Origin: Ophiothrix spiculata
Lineage: Eukaryota > Echinodermata > Ophiuroidea > Amphilepidida > Ophiotrichidae
Assembly (NCBI GenBank): GCA_000969725.1
Contig: JXSR01S023088.1
Length of the DNA stretch: 30,583 nucleotides
Reading direction: 5' to 3' (one strand)
The notes beneath the pieces are model-generated. The model was not told where the DNA came from and made no database searches. It was given only the letters and a program-made list of their open reading frames with translations. Position numbers and translations under genes: made by a program. Below are positions 12,601 to 24,600 of this stretch, piece by piece (position 1 is the stretch's first letter; each line of letters opens with the position of its first letter).

Positions 12601-15600
12601 TAAGGGCTTTGTCACATATCACCGTATAGAGCCAAAGCATACGAATAATGTACACTGTTTCAGTCAATGAAATACATGTATATCGATTACCAAACCAGTG
12701 TATGTTATTTGTACGCTAATCGTACGTTTCGTGATGAGTGCCTTAAAGTCGTCATGTTTTCACATCCATTAGCATCAAGGCATGTACAGAATTTGCAACT
12801 GGTATACACTCCCGGTCAAAAGTGTTTGCGCACTCGTAAATACGGCAAAAACGCAGTTATTATATCAAACGACCAAGACTCTGAAAAAAATCATGTTTTT
12901 ACAGTTGCCTATTGTATCCAATATAAATAATCTTTGTTTCTTCAGATATTTGATCTTCCATAACCATAACAATGGCCGATTTCCTGAACCATATACAAAT
13001 ACACCACATGCACTTTTTGCTATGTGTAGTTTATTAGTTAGTGTTCGTTATCACCGTGTAACCGTAAAGAACATTTTCAGGTCATAAGTTTTCCAACAAA
13101 TGTGCAGTTATGTATTTAAACTCCGTTTTTGAATGTGTGGAAGAAAGTGTACAGTATGTTTAACACGCCATATTTACAAATGCGGTAAATTCAATTCATG
13201 TTGAGTTCTTTAGATCTATATATGTAAAATATAAATGCAAAAAAATATAACGCAAATTATGAACGGTTCTCGAAATATGGCTGGTTAAAGGTTTTGTGCG
13301 CAAACATTTTTGACCGGGAGTGTATGATAAGCCAGTGTGGTCAAAATGACTAAGTGATGATTACTTGGCTTGTTTTACTTTGTAAAAAGAATGCCATCAT
13401 GATGTTTTGCCAACCATGTCAGAGACATAAATAATTGACTGTTTCAATTTTTTATTTGGGTTTTACATTCACTTTTTTCTTTGTTGATTTTAGCTGTGGC
13501 TCAAGGGTGTAGTGCAAATTTCACCGTGCCTGAAAATGGTATCGCAACTGTTCGATCGCCAAACTATCCTAATGATTACGAACCGAACCAAGATTGCACG
13601 TGGATTGCGGAGATTTCACTCGGTAGCAGGATACGTATTGTCTTTACGAACTTCAGCACGGAGCTCAATTATGATTACATAGAAGTGGGCAACGGAGACA
13701 ACTACTTGGACAAATCTACAAGAGTCATCAGTCATTCGGGACCGTCAAGTCCGAAGAATTTTGTGTCGTCGGGCAACGTGATCTGGATTCATTTCACATC
13801 TGATGATGGCAAAGAGGAGCCAGGATTCACCATTGAACTCAAAGATGACAGTCTTGCATGTAAGTATTTGCTGTTTGCATACTTCGTCATGTGCAGTGCA
13901 AGAAAGTCGTATCTGCAATAGCTGCCATTTGTCATAAATTTGGACTGCACGCTGTATAATCTCCAGTCTTGGGTCAGTGGTTCTTGAAATGGTTCTTCAG
14001 GTGGCACTGTCACCTGAAGAACCATTTCAAGAACCACTGACATAAGACAGTGGAATTTTGAGGGATTTTTCACATTCTTGTGAGAACTGATAAAGTAGAT
14101 ATAACTCAGGGCAGCCATTGCAGATACGACTTTATTGCACTCACATAACGACTTGTTCTGCCGACATTTCATACCATAGAATTCTTGCATCTGATTGGTC
14201 AATTGTGGCTACTCCAATAAGTCGATCCTGGGTTTCCATCCGGAAGTCAATCTACCGAAATTTTAGCCCAAATACAGTTTTGCCTATAAAACTAATAAGC
14301 CGTGACATAACCTCCTCCAATTCATTTACTTAAAAGCGGGCAATTTGAATTGTTGTTTAGGATGGGTGGTAGTGCGCATCCATTTCACGCCTATTTGGGT
14401 GCATCGTTATGCTTTATCAGTCAGTGCATTGTGGGATTAAATTTCGGTAAAGATTGATTTCCGGTTGGGAAACCCAGGATCGACGTATTCAAGTTGTTCC
14501 TTGGAGTGAAAGATTACTCAAGTCCAAAAATCTCACTTAGCAGTTAAATTACTTAATTATTATTTCTTTTATGGGTTTTTCCATCACAAAATGAGGCAAA
14601 ACCTGACATAGAAGGCCAAAATTACGAAATATCATTCACTGCTTATTTAACGATCATGATTTTATGATGAGTATATCACCTAACATAAAACAAATGAATT
14701 GGAGATCATTTAATTAATTTTTGTTGTGATTTTCATAATTTTTGTGCCGAAAATGTTGGGACATGACCGTCTTGTCCATTTCTTGTCCTCTTATCCGATC
14801 TCCGCACGGACAATGTCCAGTCAATATGTACAGCCCATGTCTGGTTGATATCTGCTTAATTTCTACCCAGTATGACGTCGTAAACCTTGCCGCAAGGTTA
14901 TGTGACCAGGGTATCAAAGTAATACAAATGGCATTTATTTCTAGCTTCCGTATTCTCTTGTTCCTTTTAGCTGAGGACCCCTGTTCAAGCAACCCATGTT
15001 CCAACGGTGGAACTTGTATCGACGATGTTGAGAACTACGTCTGTGTGTGTCCGTTTGGATTTGGCGGCTTCAATTGTGCGAAGAAGACGTTATGCGAGCC
15101 CAATCCATGTGAGAATGGTGCAACCTGTACTACACTGGCTGACCAAACTATCCTGTGTAGATGTCAAGAGTTCTTTGAAGGGGACAGGTGTGAAAAATGT
15201 AGGTCAAATATATTATTGCTTTGTTTGTAGCCATTTTTGAATAAATGATGAAAAATAATTTCCCAAAAAGTTTCCCCAATTCATGAGGCCTGGAGGGGCA
15301 GAGTGCATTGGCCAGCAATCAAAATTCACCGCAAGTGCTTGATTTTGTCTCAGTTTTACGAGCAAAATGGAATGCAAATTTATTAATCTAATTCACACAC
15401 GACAGAAAAATAATACTGTTTCTTTTGTGAAAAGAAATAAGGCCTTTATATGACCATCAAAGTCCAATACTTTTCTAAACTTAATAAATCATCACCTGAC
15501 AAAAACAATGAAACATTCATACGCACTAAACGCCTGCCACGCAAACTGGAATGCAACTAGCGCAGTGCATTGTGAATTTCCACTGCACTCCTTTGTACTT

Positions 15601-18600
15601 TGTATTCTTGCATTCTGATTGGCTAGGTGACACGCGGAGTGTATGAATTTGATATTATTAGACTCGTGAATTTGTAAAATGCAATATTGAATTAATATTA
15701 ACACACACAAAATAGAATGATTTTTACATTATGTTAGTAAATTGTCATTCCCAGAATGACTATATTTTGATTGATTTTCTTTTTGTATTTTCTTTCTTGA
15801 TTTAGCCGTGTTTGATACATGCGATGACACGGCATGCTTTAACGGGGGTACCTGTGTAGAACATGCGACGGGTATAAACTGCACATGTCCAGATGGGTTC
15901 ATGGGTCAATTCTGTCACCAAGGTAAGTAATTTCGTTTTTATCCCGAGGGAAGGGGTTGTTTCTTTACTGAGGTACTTGTGTAGAACATGCTACGGGTAT
16001 CAATAGAGGGTTTGCACGACGCGATACACGCAGATCGTTTTCAACGCCATCTTGGAGTAGTTTGTGATGTAAACAAGACGTCAAAATCGGCCGAAACTAA
16101 TTGTGATTGACTGCAAATCATGACTTGAAAGTTAAACTAAATACTTATACTGTATATTCTTGTCATCATTAGTTGTGATCTCTTGTCTTGATACTGCTAA
16201 TAGATTTTAATATGTTGGGACTCTTTGTTTGCCGGCTCATAAAAATAGTGTTGTGTGTACGATGACGTCACATGCAAACCCTGTTGCACATGCCCAGATA
16301 GGTTCATGGATCAATTCTGTTACCAAGGTATGTGATTGCGTTTCTTCCCGAGGGAGGGGATCTTCCTTTACTTGGGGGTTCATGTGTAGAACATGCTATG
16401 GGATCAATTGCACATGCCCAGATGGGTTCATGGGTCAATTCTGTCACCAAGATATGTGATTGCGTTTCTTCCCGAGGGAGGGGGATCTTCCTTTACTTGG
16501 GGGTTCATGTGTAGAACATGCTACGTGTATCAATTGCTCATGCTCAGATGGGTTCATGGGTCAATTCTGTCACCAAGGTATGTGATTGCGTTTCTTCCCG
16601 AGGGAGGGGATCTTCCTTTACTTGGGGGTTCATGTGTAGAACATGCTATGGGATCAATTGCACATGCCCAGATGGGTTCATGGGTCAATTCTGCCACCAA
16701 GGTAAGTGATTTTGTTTCTTCCCGAGGGAGGGGTTCTTCCTTTACTGGGGGGTTCATGTGTAGAACATGCTACGTGTATCAATTGCTCATGCTCAGATGG
16801 GTTCATGGGTCAATTCTGCCACCAAGGTAAGTGATTTTGTTTCTTCCCGAGGGAGGGGTTCTTCCTTTACTGGGGGGTACCTGTGTAGAACATGCTACGG
16901 GTATCAATTGCTCATGCTCAGATGGGTTGATGAGTCAATTCTGTCTCCAAGGTATATGATTGTGTTTCTTCCGGAGGGAGGGGGTTCTTCCCTTCCTTTA
17001 GTGCATGGTACAATTCATTCATCAGTTTAAATCATAGTGCAATTTTACAAATATCGGTGTTGATTCAAAACGTTAACATTGCTGACTAACTTGCAAAAAT
17101 ATGCAGGGCTAGACTGTTATCATGTGTCATAGTTTACTTATTTAAAATAATCTGTAGAAGATAAAAAAATATATCTTGCAATATTCTCCATGGGGTTTAT
17201 TTCTCTCTCCATCTGTGCAGATTTTGATGAATGTCTGTCCAATCCGTGTGAGAATGGTGGTATTTGTCTGAATGGAATCAACCAGTTTTACTGCAGCTGT
17301 CCTGCATCATTCGTTGGACCCACATGTGGAGAACTTGGTAAGAAAGATTATTCCATATATTGTACATTAACATTTTGTTGAGATCAGAGCTTTTTTGGAC
17401 AAATGTCACATTCTGACTAAATGTTTACACCCAAGGAGTGTGTTCACACAGAAGAATTTGGTCATGACTAAATTCTTGATTGTGAGCAAATTCTCTGTGT
17501 GAACTTAATTACAGTAGTTTACGCTAGTTTTAATGCGCAACTCATGTCCCAGTGTGAACGCAACTGCTAAGTTGTACTGTCTCGCTCTAGAGCCACTCAC
17601 AACTAGTCATGACTATTATATGTGAATATGCCCTTAGGCTTGGCGTCCAAAGACATTTGCTCGCCCGAGTGACATTCACTAACCATACCAAGAAAACTTC
17701 CCTCAAACAGGAAGCGACATTCGCTTAACAAATTTCATGACATTCGCTACACTTCAGATTGAATTGGAGCGAAGATCACTCGGAATATTCTTGGGTTTGC
17801 TTATTTAATAATCATTCCAATACAATATGTGCGAGTGACATTCGCTTTCATCGATTGAAACGATGTTCGCTCAATGAGAGCGACATTCGATCTCCGTTTT
17901 AGCGAATAAGTCAGACCAAATATTAAGAGCGAATGTCACTCGGCCGAGCGTATGTCTTTGGACGCCAAGCCTTATTATATCCTTGCAGTATATCAGCTTT
18001 CAATTTAACTTTCAAACTCAGAAAACTATCATTTTATAAGTGTAATGGCATTTGAAATATGCGTAAAATGAAAACTTGAATGCATGTTTTCTCGGTGCAT
18101 TCTGACACGCCATGCTTATGAGAATTATAACTTCTCTTCTGGGTGTTGTACAAACTTAAGACAGTTGATCAATTCTGGAAAAGCGCTATATAAGCACCGA
18201 CATTTATTTATTTATTTACCATGGGTTTTTTTATCCACGGTTTATTTCAGTGGCTTGTGAGAGTGATCCTTGCTTCCATGATGGTCAGTGCTTACCATTA
18301 CCAACAGGTGGTTTTATTTGCAGATGCCCTATGGGATACGAGGGGGATTTCTGCCAGACAGGTAGGGACAAGCTATGTTGAATTGTAGATATTTTGATGC
18401 ATCCACAATGCAACATATGGTTTTATTTGCAGATGCCCTATGGGATACGAGGGGGATTTCTGCCAGACAGGTAGGGACAAGCTATGTTGAATTGTAGATA
18501 TTTGTATGTATCCCACAATGCAACATATGGTTTTATTTGCAGATGCCCTATGGGATACGAGGGGGATTTCTGCCAGACAGGTAGGGACAAGCTATGTTGA

Positions 18601-21600
18601 ATTGTAGATATTTGTATGTATCCCACAATGCAACAGGTGGATTTATTTGTAGATGCCCTATGGGATACGAGGGGGATTTCTGCCAGACAGGTAGGGACAA
18701 GCTATGTTGAATTGTAGATATTTGTATGTATCCCACAATGCATTTTGTATCTTCCTCCAAGAGGTTTTTGCTGCGGTCATTGCTGCATCCTGCTCTTTCC
18801 TGCATCCTGCTCTTTCCCTTTTTTCAGGGATCCCTATTCTAGTGATGCATGTTCAAATGCACTTGTGTCATATCAAAGCACATAGCCATGACCGGCTCCC
18901 TGTATTTTAATTAATCTTATGACATGTCTGATACTTTGTTTACAGATATTGACGAATGTGCTAGCAGCCCCTGCATTAATGGGGTTTGTCAAAACATGGT
19001 GGCATCATTTAACTGTGAATGTGAGAGCGGCTTCACTGGAACTTACTGCCAGATACGTAAGTGTAGGGATGTGTGTGTTTATATGTAAAGGTGGAGGGGC
19101 ATGTGTGTACATTAAAGGGACTGGCCTAGATTCTTCCTACTAATTTTTTACCTACATAGTTTTTACATGAATCCGTAGAACATGTTTACAGTAATATAAC
19201 CTAAAAGTAGTTTTCCATGATTTTGAGGATTATTGGAGAAAATGGCAATTCTTTACCTGCTTTAATTTTTTTCGCCGGCGAAACAACAGATGTGAAAACA
19301 GTGTTTCTAGTTTCAAAATTTAAAAAGATTTTGTTTCTACACATGTGATGTGTAAACAAATTATTTTTGATGAAATTGTTTCTCTTTTAATATGTATTAA
19401 ATTATCTGTAAGAGCTTTGTTTGATTTTTATATGGTAAATCCAGATCTGAGGTACAAATTTAGGATTCAGAAAACACAAGATAGTCACACCACCATCAAA
19501 TAATGATATATTGCAAATTAGTTATCTCTCAATTTGAGCCATTTCTGTGTAATGTTTTGTACTTTTTTGGATATTACTACACTTTTAAGCTTTACTTAGA
19601 GCATTGCCATAAGTTTTTAATTCTAAGTGGAATCTGGGCTAGTCCCTTTATGGTATCAGGGTTTATCTAGGATTCAGTTTTGTGTTCATATCAGTTTTGC
19701 TACCAATGTGTGCCGAGTCTCAATGTTTTTCCCCAACTACAGACTTGTTTATCCAGCATCTAAATTTCAAAATTTGACTAGGGAAAAACTTCAAATCTCA
19801 ACAACATACTCTATAAACCCCTTGTATTCTGCAACATTGTGAAGTGGTTGTTTTGTATTGTATAAGAGACTATCAATGATTGATTAGGATTGATTAAGAC
19901 CAAATCACTGCATATTTATTTATTTATTTTGTGCATGACTTTTCATGATTTTGGTATTATTTTTGGCTGATTTTATTGCTACCCCATGGAAAACCTTTAA
20001 CGTAAGTTCCATTTGAATATTCAGCAAGATTTGGTAAATTGTTATTATTCACAAATAATTATCTGCTAACTGCATACCTCAATGTTTATAGAGTATAGCA
20101 ACTGATTGCCTTGGACCACCCCCCGGGAGTGGGGTACTTAGTATAAAAGTGATCACGGGGATGCGCCGCAAACTCTGATAGCAAAATCAGGCTGTCTGGT
20201 ATACCAATGGGTCCTTTTTCTTTGCAAAAAGTGGTATTTTGATGGGTCTGTTTTTCAAAATTTGCGTAGATTTTTTTTCTAAATTTCAAATAAAAATCAA
20301 GAAATTTGTGCCAAATTAGAGTAAATTTTCGGAGAAAATTTCAATTTTTGCATAACTTTTGACTCAATATTTGGGGAATTTGGTATATGGATGGGTCCCT
20401 TTTTCTTGAAAATTGGTATATGCATGGGTGGTTTTTCAAATTTCCCAGCGGCACACCCCTACCAAAACCAAACTTGAGTACCCCCCCCTCTCCGCCGGGG
20501 ACCACCCGTTCTAGTTGGTTACTATTGTTTTGATCAATGGCAACCACCCAGGACCCCCAGTTTCTGATGGGTCAACCAACAGTTAAAAGCTTAAAAGTGA
20601 CCCCTGAAGGAAAATTCCCCAAAATGTTGAGGAATTCCAAGTTGCAAAAAATATTTCCCTAGTCCCTTGCCGGTCTGCAGTATATCTTTCAGTCACTCTT
20701 ATAAGTAGGCTTATTGGTTAATGATATCACTTTAACAAATCTGTGTGTGCCAAGGAATTTAGAAAGGGGAATCAGTACTTGCTGCCATTTTGATTTCACC
20801 GCCGTGTAAGCCTAAATCCTATGGGATGGCAGCCATCTTGGATTGTCGCTCAAAAAGGATGAGTTATTGTACTTCCGGCATTTTTATGGCTTCATGTGCC
20901 TCACTTTGAGAGTCTTTGCAACGGATTAGTAGGAAATTTTTGTACTTTGATCAGAGCAAGTCACAATACACGCTACTTGAAACGCAGACATGGTTTGAGC
21001 GTGAAACAAAATGCACAAACTGTATATGCGTCAAATTAAGATTTACGCGATCTGCCAGTATATCAGAGGTACAATAACTCTGCTCCATGAGTGACATAAA
21101 ATGGTGGCGTATCCCGATTCCTTGGTGTGTGCAGATAAATCTGTGTGTGTGCAGTCCCTGTAAAGATATAACCAGCTTTCTTTTCCGTCTCTTCTAACAG
21201 CACTGGGTGAAGGCTGCGAGAATGAACCATGCGAAAACAACTCAACATGTATAGCGATTCCTATCGAGATTACAGGCAAGAGATATCGCTGCGACTGTGC
21301 AGAAGGCTACCAGGGTGAAGTCTGTGAAAATGGTAAGACTTAGAAGGGAAATAGTCAGGTATATAGACAAGACTGTGCAGAAGGTTACAGGAGAAGTCTC
21401 ACAGTTGTATAAGTCGGAATAGGTTTGATGGGATTTTGCAGAAAGAGATCAGGTTGTTTGAATGATGTTATACAGCAAAAGTCATATTGCAAGTAATGAG
21501 ACATAAACTCTTCTCATAGTTAAGGGTTTGCTCATGATTCATACACTACGCGTGTCACCGAGCCAATCAGAACACAAGAATATAAAGTACTCGGAGTGCA

Positions 21601-24600
21601 GTGGATCTTCACAATGCACTGCGCTTGTTGCGTTCAAGTTTGCGTGGCGGGCGTTTAGTGCGTATGAATGTTTCATGGTTTTTTCGGGTGATTATTTATT
21701 TAGTTTAGAGAAGTTACTGATTTTGATGGTCATATTAAAGGCCTAATTTCTTCTCACAAAAGATACGATATTATTTTTCTGTCATGTATGAATTAGATTA
21801 ATAAATTTGCATTACATTATGCTCGTAAAATGAGACCAAATCAATGCACTTGCGGTAAATTTTGATAGCTGTCCAATGCGTGCAATGAGCGCATGCATTG
21901 ATTTTGTCTCATTTCACTCGTGTATGAAATGCCCACTTATTGATCTATAATTATTACTTCCTGTATTGTTGTGTTCACATTAAAAAATCTAACCCAGCTC
22001 CTGGGGTCGAAACTACCCCAGGTGGTCTTGCTCCACATTGTTAATGTGGGTTCGATGTAGGGTTGAAACCACATATTTTCTGATCACACTACGCTGAGAA
22101 GTGGGTTCGACCTGGGTTGACTCCACCTCCCTACATTGATCACACACTTACAGAACAAATGAACTAAATAAATTTGATTTTTTGTCGATTTCATTGCAGA
22201 GATCCAAGAGTGTGCTTCCAACCCGTGTGGCAATGGAGGATCTTGCCTGGATAGAGTGGGCTTCTTTATCTGTCAGTGTCTGCCAGGATTTATGGGAGAC
22301 TTGTGCAATGAAGGTAAAAACTCAAATTATGCACCTAATAATGAGTGGGATAGTGCCTTGAAGTATATTAATAACCTGCGGGATAGCGCAATCCAATCTA
22401 ATAAGCTTATTTCTGGACTCAAACAACTGCGCAGTCATTATCAGGCAACAATGGCTTCTAATAATGACCTGCATGAACGCAGTGCTCGCAATTATAGCGC
22501 ATGCTTCAAACGCAACGATACGGGCATGCAATGATATCACGGAGGCGTGTTTGACGTAACGCAAAGCAGAAGCTGAGTCTGGACTGATCAATTTTTTTTA
22601 ACAGATGGCAGAGTAACAAACTAATTGAAACTATGATTTCTCACATTGCACTACTAAGTCGCCAATGGTCGAAGTTATGACTATTTGTGATAGTCGTGAC
22701 TATCAACTATCAATGACCACTAGTCGACTATTTCATTTATGCTACAAACCACACAAGGTTTCCTTCAGAAGCTACATATAGATATTGCATTCAACTGTGC
22801 ATAGTTTTTAGAACTTAAGTTATCGTCAAAATGGGTTAAATTTTCTTGGAGGAAGTTATTAAATTTGGTCAAAACTGGAGCTAACTGGATGATAAGTTCA
22901 TTTTTGGGAAATTTTCCAGTGCCAATCAAAGTTCAACAATAGTCATCAAGATAGTCAAAGTCGTGACTATTTGATACCAACTAGTCGACTATTAAAAAAG
23001 TTGGAAGTCGTGCAATGTGAATGATTTCCACTCGTTTTTGGTCAAAATCAGTAAGAATTTATAAGAAAAAATTACGACAATGACAATAATAACTTAGCAC
23101 CATCTTTTAACTTAAAATGAAATTTCTTGTGATTTATTTGCAGATATTGATGAATGTTTGAGTAGTCCATGTGAAAATGCTGGCATCTGCACCAATGAAG
23201 TGAACCAATATAAATGTATATGTAAAGCAGGATTCACGGGAACGAATTGTGAAGGTAAATACTTACTGCACAATTGGCCATTCCTGATGTATTCCTCACT
23301 CCCCCCTCCAATTGTGAAGCTAAATACTTACTGCACCATTGGCCATTCCTGATGTATTCCTCACTCCCCCCTCCAATTGTGAAGGTAAATACTTACTGCA
23401 CCATTGGCCATTCCTGATGTATTCCTCACTCCCCCCTCCAATTGTGAAGGTAAATACTTTACTGCACCATTGGCCATTCCTGATGTATCCCTCATCGTCC
23501 CCCTCTCCATGGAAGGCATGTCCAAATGGCGCCACACCACGAAATAGCTTCCCATTGACTAACTGTACAATATGGCTTCCTAAAAACACCCGAAAACTCA
23601 ATAATAAAGCAACTGGTTGCTTCAACACTGCCTTTTCTCAATTAATTATGATCTCTTCAAACACAAAGTGATGATAAAAGTACACCATCAAGGCAAAATG
23701 TTCAAGATACTGGACTCTGAAGTAATAACACCCCCTATTACTGACAGCCGAATTTTGTATTACCAGAATCAGACGCAAATTAAGGAAAACCCTTTAAATT
23801 TTACCAAAGGAATCTGGAGATCAAAAATGGCATTAGAGCATCTTTAAATACACCTTACTGTATAATTAGAACAAAATATATAGCCCTTCCATATGTTTTG
23901 AGGTCCTCGTTTAGGAAAGGACAGTCAATTTTGCCGATTTTAGAAATGCCGGATTGGGAGGGCTAGTTATTTAGTGTAGTGCACCCAAATAGGACACTTC
24001 CAGCTGGGATCCAATTCAGGATTCCAATTCCAGCTGTTATTTTGGCGTTCAATTCCAGTTGGAGGGTATGGAAGGCACAGCAAATTCTTGAAAATTCCAG
24101 AAGCATAAAGTCTAATTTTCTAAAATTTCAACTTGTGAAATCTTGAATTCCAGATGTCAAATTTGTATTTTGCACCCCAATTCCAGAAGCTTCCCATATT
24201 TTTTTTGTGCTGGCACATGAATTCCAGCTGTCATTTTTAATTCCAATTCCAGAAGTGCCTTCCATAGGGGGGGGTGCAGAATACATCTGGAATAGCCCAA
24301 TGTATGTGTTCTCCGATTTATACGCTGTGGAAGTTCAATGTGGTAATGTAGTATGCAAATCTTTCAGTGCAGTAGACACTTTATCAGTGGTTCTAGACAA
24401 TTACCCCCCCCCCCCCCCTTTTCCTTTGGAATAAAATCTCTTGATAACAAAGTTTGTGGTGATATGACCTTAACTTAAATATCAGATTGACTACTTGTAG
24501 TAATTCAATTAATCTTATCAGGTTTTATGTAATGTAAATTGTGTTATACTTTGATCAACATCAAATGGCCTTTTTTCACAACATCATTTGATACAGATAA

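Noticed and set aside
13789-14202. Minus-strand open frame of 137 codons
   Set aside because: Overlaps the CUB exon and the palindrome; no recognisable product.
16229-17030. Open frames rich in repeated GSW/DGFMGQF-like peptides
   Set aside because: They arise from the exon 12 ladder; no acceptor in phase, 125-bp period breaks frame between units.
22314-22534. Longer exon 17 or an additional C-terminal domain
   Set aside because: The frame is open, but the sequence has no EGF cysteines or splice-compatible end, and the frame then stops at 22532-22534.
23245-23508. CRISPR-like array (65-bp repeats)
   Set aside because: Units are continuous with no unique spacers; eukaryotic tandem duplication.
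24207-24434. Extra coding exon before the last exon
   Set aside because: Open frame of 75 codons lies in the AATTCCAG region and poly-C run; no phase 1 exon with good sites.
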